Source: Crambe crambe (Eukaryota; Porifera; Demospongiae; Poecilosclerida; Crambeidae). Taken from it: a stretch of 64,000 bases of DNA. Below the pieces are notes generated by a model. The model searched no databases. It saw only the letters and a list, made by a program, of their open reading frames with translations, and was not told the origin of the DNA. Positions 10,239 through 22,200 of the stretch are shown here, piece after piece. The stretch is from the NCBI GenBank assembly GCA_963924555.1, contig OZ004594.1, positions 5,611,563 through 5,675,562 on the forward strand. Reading direction: 5' to 3'. Within the stretch, counting starts at the first letter, position 1, and the number at the start of each line of letters is the position of its first letter. Both the position numbers and the translations under genes were made by a program.

Positions 10239-13200
10239 ATGGCCAGTGCAGATGATGAAGCACTGTTAAGTGAGAAGGTAAAGGAAGAGAAGCCATCAGA
10301 GGAGCAACGTGAGTCGATCTTGTTATGAATCTAGGATTTATTCCTGTATAAAGTTCCTGTATGAGTCCTTTGTAATAATTATTATAAATTATCTCAGCTG
10401 AAAAGGTGGATTTTCGTGTGGTATGGAAGAAAAGTAGTTATGATGTCTCCTTCCCCATGGATGAGAAGGCAATCAAGTTGAAAGAACACATTCAAACCCT
10501 CACAGGTAATTGTGATAAAAATTTGCATATGGTAAATATGCATGACAATAAAGTGGATGTATGTGGTTTGAGAAAACTGTCCACATCTCTATATGTCCCA
10601 TCCACTAATTAATGGCATCGATGTGCAACACAATCCTTGATTTATCATTTAAAGTGCATTTTCTGGTGCTGCTTCCTGGAAGATATATATAGCTGGCTGG
10701 ATGGAGGAATTTTCTAGTCTGGTTCCTCCAGTAAGGAAAAAAATGGATCCATGGAGTGATTTTATCCCGTAGTTTGTACCCAAATCTGCTAGGTTATATC
10801 TGACATGTAATATGTCCATGCACTAATATGAAGTAAAGGAAAAATTTAGTATGGATGGCTGTGTGTGTACCCTCAATTACCACACCCATATTACCCAATC
10901 CCTACTTCACTCCTCATGAGTGAAGTAGTGCTCTCGTGGGGAGTTGAAGTAGGGATGGGTAATAATGAGTGTGGTTATTGAAATTAGGCTCTTTTGTTTG
11001 AACTTTGCACATAGCTGTCATTATAACGACTTAATCTTGTGCATGCACCACAATCAGTGTATACCAGGCCCTATTTTAACGAAAAACATATGTACATAGA
11101 AAGCTGTTGTAATACTCACCACTACATTAGATGAGCCTGTGCGCTGTGCCTGGAGATAAGCCTAGTGCCTACTATCCATGCACATTATGCACACGTGCGG
11201 GGTGCTATTATTGCACAACACATACATATATGCCTGGGGCATTTTAGTGTAGACCTAGATTTATATTTTTACAATTTTAATGAGTCATGACCTGAGAGTG
11301 ACTCAGCCCGCTCGCTAAATTATCTTTCAAGGATTTAGATTTTCAAAAGGGCCAATACTTCAGTGCTTTTTACATCTCCATGAAAACAAAAGCACTAAAG
11401 TGCTAGCCCTCAACACACATTAACAGTGCTTAGTAGTTGTGTATTAATTTTGCAGATATTGAGCAGATCAGGAGATATTAACAGTCTATCAGAGAGTATG
11501 ATAATACTCTCTAAGTAGGGAAGGCATGGATTGCCCCATTGGACACTAGTACTCTTTCATAATCTTTCCTACTGTCAGCAACTCCTAACTTGATGACAGA
11601 ACACCTTCAATGTGCTAGGACTCAAGTATGAAGAGCAGAAGACAAAGCAGTATCATTTTACAGTGACTTCTAAAATCACCGTTTTCTGATGGTCCTTCTT
11701 CCTCTTTCACTGACTTATTTCAGAAATGGTTCATTGAAATGCTATAATTTTTATACCACACTGCTCAGAATGACTGCACTATAATCCTTTATCTTAACTC
11801 GACATGTTCAAAAATAGTTCGTCATTTTCGCTTTCTACCTGCAACAAGGCAGACATTTTTGCAGTGCACTATATGCATAGAAATACACCCCCCCTTGATT
11901 GGACCTCAATCTCATGTCTGACTAGCTAATCTCTAGACCATATTTGCTGTTACCTGGGATGTTATAATGATTGAGAGAAGAGCTATTTATATCTCTATTG
12001 AGATTGGTTTTTTGATGCTTAAAGAGCGTAAACCCTAGGCACTGATCTGGTTCGTGAATCAAACCTTGATGATTGCTTCAACACTAATATGCCACCCAAA
12101 CTTTGAAAGTATATCAGGTATACATGCAGAACATAAAATACTGTCAATGACAATACAAGCTCCATCAGCATTTGTCCTTCCAGAAGGATCACACTAGCAA
12201 GCATCCAATTGCCTATAAGAATATAAAGTAATTAGTATCTCTTCTAATCTGCATTACATAAAAAAAGTAAAGAAAAATTGGCAAATAGGGATGGCTGTGT
12301 GTAAAGTTCTATGAACAAGAGAGTCCCTCCTAATTTCCATAACCACACCCATATTACCAAACTTCTCTATCCCTACTTCACTTCCCATGAGAACACTTAC
12401 TTCACTCCCTGAAAACTCTTAAAGAATGTTGAGTAGTTGGTAATATGGGTGTTGTTATTGAAATTAGGAGGGGTAGGCTTTCTTATTCATGAACTTTTTT
12501 GAACTTTACACACAGCCATCCCTACTTGCCTGTTTTATTTAGAATATATTCTTTTCCCTTTACTAATTGAATCATCTATTAAATTTGCATGGCATATGCA
12601 TTCCATATTGTTGAGCTAGCTAGCAGTGTCCGTACTATGGAGTCCACATTCTCATTTTGAATTATCATTAGTACCTGCATATAATACTGTTTGGAGAACT
12701 GTACAGATATGATTAAGCGTGCAGGTAAGACAAGCTTGTCATGAGCAACACCATCATAGACTTGTAGAAGCAAAAAAAAAAAGGCTGTGTCTACAGTCCC
12801 AGCAATGGGACTGGTTCATTCAGGCCACCAGTCCCGGCACCCAGGGTTCTTCACAGATTCAGACTGGTCCTGGCACCAGTGAGGACACAGAAAAATTTTC
12901 AAAGATTGAAAAAGAAAAAAGTCCAATTCAGGAATCGAACCCGAGACCGCACATTCAATGGCCTGAACAGACCGATCCCGGTGCCAGGACGGGAGACACA
13001 GCGAAAAAAATAAAAGCATCTTGAGCTAACTACGAGTTTTCATGCTGTTGCTCTACACCAGTCCAACACAGAGCTCACCTTGTAGTTGAACAGCCTAATG
13101 GTCTGCAGCACAGCTGAAGCTAGACTACTGCCTAGTAGGTCAGTGTTGATGATGTCGAGGTTAGTCCTTCATGCCACACCCCCACCAACATGACTAGGAC

Positions 13201-16200
13201 TTCGTATATTTGCTGAGCTGTGCTGTTGTTCAAAGTTGTCTAGCTAGCTAGATCTAAGGTCTGAACTGTGTACCTCTATCAGGTGACTTTACTGTATTCT
13301 AACTAGCTATGTTCTAATTTTATATATTATCTTTATTTTTATAGGAATCCCTCCTGCCATGATGAAGTTGATGTATAAAGGTGAGTGATAATCCGACAGT
13401 GGCTGTAATGTCCCTTCCTTAAGGTGGTGGGTTAGTTACAAAATATGCACACTTAAATTAAAAAGGGATGTGGCCTGTGATGTAGTGGCCAAGTAAAAGC
13501 TGCTTGCTTTCTGGATGTTTTGTGAGTGACACTGATAGCTAGAGTCAGCGCTTTTCTTCCAAACAAGTCTCTGTATCAGGGTTTTGTTTTTGTTTTGTTT
13601 TTTTGTTGTTTCTTTTCTGGACATGATCATTTAAAGGTATAGAAAAGAATAGGTCAGACAAAAGCAAAAATGATCGGACAAAATGAAGAAATTGATCAGA
13701 CCATATCCTGCTATTGTGAGTCTTGCAAGTTACTTGAGTGTTGCACTGATTTCTAACTTATGTTCTATTTAAGCATGATGATGATGTAGTCCCCTGCAAT
13801 ATTGAAACTGGCAAAGAATAGTAAGTGTAGCTTGATCCTGGTATGAGTGAGACATCCAGAAGTAAGGCAGTGCTTCATAAAAGCTATTACAGGCACTCTG
13901 GACAGTGGCGTAGGAAATAGAGTGGCTCCAGGGGCTAGAGCCCCTCCTTGTAGAGTACTATCTTCAATGCACAGTTACCTACTAAGGTCAAAGTCCATGG
14001 TGGGAGCAATGTAGGCAGATGCCAGGTGCTGGCAAAGCTAGACTACAGGTAGTCTTTGGGATGGCATTGCAAAGCAAGCTGACTTTCTCACTAGAAGACA
14101 AAGTGGTCGAATGAGCTGATAGACTACAGCGGTTCCAATATTTAAGTTTCTAGTTCTAGTCTCTTAAGTCAACCGTCGGGCCGTTACAATCAGATACCGA
14201 TGACTCTGAAAATCTCAGTCTACATTCACTGATGCAGATGTATGAGAGTGCCCATGCTGTGCAATAAGTGAGTCCCCAAATCAATCAAATAATGTAGTGG
14301 ATTCTAAAAGGACATACGAGCATCATGATAAGAAACTTGGTTGCTCCAGACAAGTTGGTATAAGAAACATCCTTGGATAACAGTATGTGACACCACATAT
14401 AAGATCTATTACCATGTTTGTAGACAAGCAAAGCGTAATGGACTCCTAGTATTTTCTAAGTGACAACTAGACTCATTTCTAGATGATGGATTCTATAATT
14501 GGAAAAATGCTCTCTCTAAACTCGCTGATCATGAAAAATCCAAGATACACAAAGAGGCTATTTTACAGCTTTTTGCAAATATTGATGTAGGAGCTATGCT
14601 GAACAATGAACATATGGAGAATCTACTTTCGAGTATTCGGTTTTTGGCAAGCCAGGGTTTAGCCTTAAGGGGACATAATGAAGCCCTGAATCTTTAGAAG
14701 GCAATTTATACAAACTTCTTTTAGAAGATATGAAAGCTTGGGTAATGAAGGAGTACACTTCTCCTGAAATTATTACTATTAAATAAATCCCACTTAGTAC
14801 ATTATTCCAGGTGCATTAACTGTCATAATTTCAGGGCAGAGGACATTATGGTGATAGTTTCCCTCCCAATTTACTGGACATTGCTCACCGAGTTCAGGAT
14901 TGGGATAGAGCAGTACTACTGCATACATGCAGCTGTGTGAAGCTGCCATTTCTATTTTTGACACATTTTCATAATGAACATATTTATCCTCATTTCACTG
15001 TAATTGTGACAATTTTAGCTGCATGACACGTACCGTACCATACACATACGCCTGGCGCATTCTGGAGTGTAGACCTAGATATATATAATTCAAATTTGAA
15101 TGATTGCCTAAGGCTGGAAGCATGTTATCCATGAAGAATGCACCTGAAGGCCTCTGTCTAGGTTCGTGAGTAAGTTTTTTTCTCTATTTCTAATATTCTT
15201 GGATAATGTTATCCATAGTGGAGTTTGCATACACTGATATGCCATTGTCCATGTAATCCTTCCTCACTGCATTCTTGAATCTAATGGCTATCCACCATCT
15301 TAGTCTCAAAATAACAAAAAGAAGCAAACCAAGTACAACAGATTCACTACTCGTAACTGCAAAGAAAACACTAAGAAATTAACTTGTCAAAGTTGGATCA
15401 AAATTGAAGGGCGTAGTGTATAGAATTGACTGTAGCTGTGGACATGCATACATTGGAGAGACGGGACAAACATTCAGTAAGAATAAAAATGCAGCGAGGA
15501 ACAATGGCATATCAGTGCATGCAAACTCCACTATGCATAACATTATCTGGGATAGTGCGAGAATATTAGAAATAGAGAACAAAACTTACTCATGAACCTA
15601 GACAGACCCCTTCAAGTGCATTCTTCATGGATAACATGCATCCAGCCTTAGGCAATCATTGTACCATTATGTGTATATCACTCAAGAAGATCCACGAGTT
15701 AAATTCTATTGATACTTACTACTAAAGCTCAAATAACAATCTTATTTTTAAAAATTAGGTTTGGTAAAAGATGAATCTACACTGCGTGACCTTAAGGTTA
15801 CTTCAGGGGCTAAAATGATGGTGGTAGGGTCAACTATCAATGACATCATTGCAGTGCAGTCACCACAATCAAGTGATACTGAGAGCTTTTCTTTTCTCGC
15901 TGGTAAGTATTCAATAGTGACACCACTATGGTACCTGAAGTGCAGAGGAATTAGTTTGCTAAATCTTTATTGCGATAGTAATAGTGGATTTTTTTCAACT
16001 CTATATCTTGTATGTATGTATGCTAGATTCTAAGGAGCCATTGAGTGAGCAAAAGGAACATAAGAAAATAATTGAAAAAGGAAAACCAGATGATGTTCCT
16101 GCTGGAGTGAAACACAAACATGTGAGTTTTAGCATTGGGTAGGGCATGTCAGTCTTCACTGTCTACCAAAATTAATGGTCAGTATTATTTCAACTGCCAT

Positions 16201-19200
16201 GTGATATGTCAGTCTTGCTTGTAGCATAGGATATTGAACTACAGACTAACATTGGGATACATTGTCAGGGTTCTCCCCAGGCTCTTTTTAGAGTGGTGCT
16301 ACTCCAGCTGATGAAATGCCATATAGTGGTCTTTTAATTTCGTTACTTTCATTGATTACCCCAATGGATGAAAATTAATTCTTATGCTCCATCTATGCAC
16401 AAACATACCATCACGCCGTGTGCGATATACCACATGTGCACCCTAGAATTAGCTAGCTAGCTAGCTGCATACGCTCTAGAACCTGTGATATTAGCAGTTT
16501 ATAACATAGGAAAACAGAGCAATTTCTTCCAGGGTGTATATAGCCAACTACAACTGCTTCTTTCATTATTGCTACAGCAAAATGATCTGTGAGGTTGCCA
16601 ACTTCCTTTTTCCATCAAAAGTATCCCAGATGTCTGGTATCCTCACACAACAGATTCAACATTGAAGGTCTCCATGGTAATAGCTACCACAGACTAAACC
16701 AGTTACTGTATAGCAGGAAATTTTCTTTGGTTCAAATTTTTGTTTAGCATGGACCTTTAGAACAAACTTCGAATTTTTTATTTTTGTCAGCACTAAGGCA
16801 ATAAATTTTACACTCTCACGCATGTTGTGCATAGATAAAGAGCTACAGCTAACTAAGTGCACAAAAGTGCTGTGCACTTAGTTTAAAGGTAGTGTTGATC
16901 CTCTAAATTTGATCTCAAAATGAAGGCTGTAGTTATCCATTTTAAGTTACACCTGTACTGTCAGAGAATAAATGCCACTTATGTAGTCTGCTGCTCAAAA
17001 AAGAAACTTTAATAGAGTCTGTAGAAAATGTTAGCAGAGTCTCATATCTGTCTGCAACTAGCATAACCTTCTTATGAATAAGAAAGAACTTAATGGCTGC
17101 ATTACTTTTTTACATTTTTCTTGCTAATGGTACTTTAACTTGTTGTACAATGGACTGGTTAGGTGTTATTTCCAACATAGTGGAACACGAAGCATAGAAG
17201 ATAAGCATTACTTTTTACATTTTCTTGCTAATGGTGTACTTATTATTTTAACTTGTATATGCATGGCCAATGGACTGGTTAGATATTATTGAAACTGTTA
17301 CCAATCAGAGCATTTATTCGGGACACTGAACATTTATGATTGGTCAGATTAGTTACTAGGCTGTGCGACTATAAAATGCCAAGTACTTTTGAAGTGGAAA
17401 AGCATGGAGGATGTTAAAGAATGCAAGAATTGTTCTATTGTATTGAGAATGGCTGACATGAAGTAGGTTCATGACAACCTCCAAGCTAGTAGTGGAGCAC
17501 CATTTGCAGTGGTCTCATCTCCCTGTACATATTCTTCATCTGATAAATGAGCCAAGCATTATGATTCCATTTCTTAACCCATGGATTTCCATTACTTAAC
17601 CCATGGATATAAAGGACTTGGGTCTGCCAGCAAGACAGACTAGATTTATGAAATTTTTTTTAAAGCTTCCTCCCAATAATACACTGTCACTGTCACTGTC
17701 AATGTTTTACGAGCATGCATGTGGAAGTCTATACAAAGCTTCCTGCTAGCCACTTCTGCAGAGCTAAATGTATTAGCTATAGCTAATTGTGAACTTTTTT
17801 GTAGCTTTGTGGTTCATTTTTATCTTTCCAGCTATTCATCATGTCCTTTCATTATGCGTAGACTTATTAGACCATCAAAAATGTGGAAAAGGGTCTAATG
17901 CAAAACATTGAAACCTGGCTTATCATAGTTTACAAGCTACATAATATAACGTACACGAGATGTAAGCACAACTCTGGAATGAAAGTATAGGCTCTCTGCT
18001 GCTTTTATATATGATCATAAAATCTTGAGTTTTGGTATTTTATGGCTTTCATGTTTCTTGCTCCCAGTACTTTCTCTCAGACGGTTGTTTACTTACCTAC
18101 TGTCTCTACTCTCACTGCTTGGCTTTCTTTCAGCTTTTTCATGACTGTTAACTTGCCTACTTGTAACTTTCTGGCTTTCTAAAGGCTCTCTTGCTTCCTT
18201 TTCAGATGATCATGAAATCTTGAGCTTTGTGCCCTCTGCTCTCACTGTTTATGGCTTTCATGTTGGTTATTTTTGCTCCTACTACTTTTCTCTGGCGGTC
18301 GTTAACTTACCTAGCTAAATGGATGACTGAGCTGTAAGGTCAAGCTTAACAAATAGCTAAAAACTTCAGCAGCACCAGCTGTGATCAATCCTCCTTAATC
18401 CAGGGATAGTCAACTTTAAACCCCATGCATGCATTTCTACAATTAGCCCAACGTTATGAAGATGTCATTATTGATTTTGCTGCTGCTTCTGGGTCAAATT
18501 GCAGGCCATCTTGTAATTTTCCAACACTTTATTTTCCGTAGGATGTTCCAGTTTCCATTATTTGCTATTAAAATTAAGTCATCAATATGATTTTTGCAGT
18601 AGCAAAAACCTTTCAAATATTGTCTGCATTACTTAGAATTTGTATGGTCCATTAATGTGTTGGAGATGACTACTAGGAGCTGTATGATGTCATAGTCCTT
18701 TTTGCAGGGGTAGGCAACATAGGCTTGAGCAACATGCAATGTACTCGGAGGTGAATCTGTATATTAAACCATGCTTTGCTATTTGGTAGTTTCTGTGGCT
18801 TAGTGATGAGCAACTATTGTAAAATAATGCAGTCATTTTGTATATTAAAATGGACTTGCCTTACATTGAAGTCTATCCATATTAACATGAGCACAAAAAA
18901 TTTCTTCTAAAAAAAAGTGAAGTAGGGATAACCATAAAATTTAGCTGCATTCCTATCACTCCTAGCCCTCCTAATTTCAATAACCACGCCCATATAATAA
19001 TATCACCCAACTCAAATCCCTACTCTTCACTCCCCCTTCAGCAATAAGTGAGTCAAGTAACCCCTTACCCGTACCCTCAAGAATCACGGCAATAATATTA
19101 TTACAAAACTACTATTCCTACTTCACTCCTAGGCCTCCTTAGGAGTGAAGTAGGAATAATAATATTATTGCTGTGATTCTTGAGTTTGGTGATGGGTACG

Positions 19201-22200
19201 GGTAAGGGGTTACTTGACTCACTTATTGCTGAAGGGGGAGTGAAGAGTAGGGATTTAAGTTGGGTGATATTATTATATGGGCGTGGTATTGAAATCAGGA
19301 GGGCTAGGAGTGATAGAAATGCAGCTGAATTTTATGGCTATCCCTACTTCACTTTTTATTTAGAAGAAATTTTTTGCACTCACTTGTTTCCATTCTTTTT
19401 CTTTATGATTAGCTATATTATATAGAAATTCATAACAACCTTTTAAAATCTTTTTTTTAATCTTCCTCTTTTGTAAGTACGTAGCACTGGATATAGACAA
19501 AATTTGTGTAGTTGGAGGTGCACACACTGGCATGATAAAGTGAGCAGACTAGCTATATGTACAGTCATGTAGGATCAGCATCTATACTGAGGAGTGGCCA
19601 TCTGACCAGAATAAACAGCTAGCTAAGCAATCAACAGTGGTGGATCCAGGATTTTCAGAAGGGAGGGAGCACATAGATGGAGGTTCATCCATGTGCTTGC
19701 GCGCGAGAAAAAATTTGTCTTGCCTGGCCACGCCCACTTTTCCTAACCACATCCTTTTTAGGGAAACTGCGCCCACTTGATGCTTAGCCAGTCTGCAGCT
19801 ACCACTGTAATTCTTACAAGTGGCCACACCAAAGGGGGGGGCATGTGCCTGAAATGCCCCCTCCCTAGATCCACCACTGATCAAAGTACATAACCTGCTG
19901 CAGTCAAAGTACGTATACATAATCTAGCTAGATTTTGATATGATGCTGCAGTGATAAATTTTGGGGCCACCTTGAAGGAGCGACTGCAGCATAAACCTTT
20001 ATTGTAGAACACCGTCTGATCAGAATAACTAAACTAATCATATAATGGCTGCTGAGATTTGGTAGTCTTGCTTGAGGGAGGAGAATATGGGGGGTGAGCA
20101 TCTGCAGTGCAAATGAGCAGTACTTATAGTGAAAAGTGCTGAAGTGCTAACCCTCTGTGCACACTATATGTGTGTGTTTGTGGATATTGAGCAGATAACT
20201 GATGAGGTATTTTATTTATAAAGCATTTAATACTGTTGAGTTAGCTAGCAGTGTCTGTACTGTACTACTGACTGCACATTCTCATTTTGAATTATCGCAT
20301 ATAAAAATATACTGCTTGGAGAAGTGCACAGATATGATTAAGCATGCATGTAAGACAGGAGCAGCTAGCTAATGCATAAAGCCGTCATACACTTTTAACT
20401 AACAGCTATCTATGAGATTTATGCTGTTGCTCTAATCAACTCACCTGTAGTATATGAAGTAGGTAATGAGCGGCAGCACAGAGTGTGCATTATATGAAGT
20501 ATATAGTACACAGGAATCGTGCCTTTTTCTGGAATAAAGCCTTTTTAGTTGGAACAAATAGCAAAAGGCACGCCTGGAAGTAGCGCTAGAGCAGATCGCA
20601 ACGATACCAATGTCATAGCTGCAGCCAGTAAGTCAGTACGCTGATCTTAAATTATTATTATTATTATTATTATTATGAACAAACTGAACAAAAGTCGATA
20701 TCATTTTTTTCCTTATGTTTGTTAGCGAATGAATTTTAGATTTTCGAACATTCTAGACTCTACTGTGTAGGTATAATGATTCACTGTAGCCTTCTGAGAA
20801 CCTGTAGAGTAAGGGTAGAAGAGAAAGAAGAGTTTTTTGTTTATACAATCCTATGAACTTTGACCTGCCATCTTAGTATGCTAGGGCAATTTAAATTGAT
20901 TCACCATTACATACTCTACACTATACTACCAGTAGGGTCAGAATAATCTACATACATCTTGTATCCCCTTCCTCATACTAGGATACACTCGTTCAGCATA
21001 GGGGTAGTTGTACCCCATACCCAGGCTTCACAGAGAGACTGAATATCTGTGCAAAGTAGCTTAGCTATGCATGTACTTGTTGCAAATTATATAGTGGAGA
21101 TGTCCAACTAGCTAGTCCCAACTGCTCTCTGTCAAGTTGATATTATCTAGCTACTCATTCCTTCAAGAGTTCATACACTTTCTAGGTGGAGAGTAGTAAT
21201 AAATGCATCAGTCTACACACGTATAATATACCAGCATTTCATATAAGACAGTTTTTTTCCAATAATAATTATGATTGTTTTGCTTGCCCAATTATTTCCA
21301 TATGGAAGCCAATACAAGACACTGTTAGTATCATCCAGCCGTGATTTTTCTACCTTTTAAATACAGGACAAACTTCCAGATCAGTCATTGTCAGGGATGA
21401 TCAACAAGTATGGATCAAAAGTTAGACTGCATTTTCGATTAGAAATGGATCAGATATGGATTGGCACAAAAGGTGGATGTGACTGATGGTACTTTAAGTG
21501 TTTTGTTTGTTGTTTATTGTTGTTTTTTTGTTTGTTTTTCTTCTCTGCAGAAAGGACCGAAAAGGTGCCTCTGGGTTCAATAAGAAAAGTTATATCTGAG
21601 CCAATTAAAGGTCATGAAGAATATCACATTATGGTAAGATATATAGACCTCTGCTATAAATATTATCAGAATAAAAACATTTCCTTAAAATGAAAAAAAA
21701 AAATGTAGGGATGACCATTGCTCAAAAAAGTAAGGAAAGAAGGGTAGGGATGAAGGATGGAAATAGGATCTATCTTTGTTCTGTATATCCAGCCATTGTC
21801 AACAATCCCTACACATACGTCGGGTAGCTTCAGATTATAGTGCAGTAATAGGATGATATGCTTAACCCCTCGCTGTGCAGGGTGGGGCCTGAAAGAAACC
21901 CTGCTATGCATGTGTTGATAACCTCCTTGGGTTGTTAAAAGGGTCAAGCATCCAACACAAGTACATTATACCTCTCTTACTCTCTGTGTCCATTTTGCTT
22001 TAATGTCAAGGCTAGAGTACTACAGCTATTCAGAATGGTTTCATTAGCACCAAACACTCCTACGGTACACATGGACATGAAATCTAAAATTGCCATCCAG
22101 TGAATACAATTATCCTACAGTTTGCAGTATAATAATTGTCTTCTATTGTTTATAGGGACTTCAAATGGGACCAACAGAAATGTCCAGGTATTGGTTATAC

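Larger units (their letters stand above)
16122..21366. other. UBFD1 intron 5 (5.2 kb), repeats only
   Basis: No exon or foreign gene is recognised. It contains local direct duplications (17100-17290 and 18012-18310), the long palindrome 18889-19381, a CAGTGGTGGATC-ended element (19635-19879), a relative of the 11.4/12.6-kb repeat (20110-20370), an ATT microsatellite (20651-20676), and a copy of repeat R2 in antisense (20715-20890). Confidence 0.75.

Noticed and set aside
19180-19425. 81-codon ORF in UBFD1 intron 5
   Set aside because: It is one arm of the long palindrome, not a gene.
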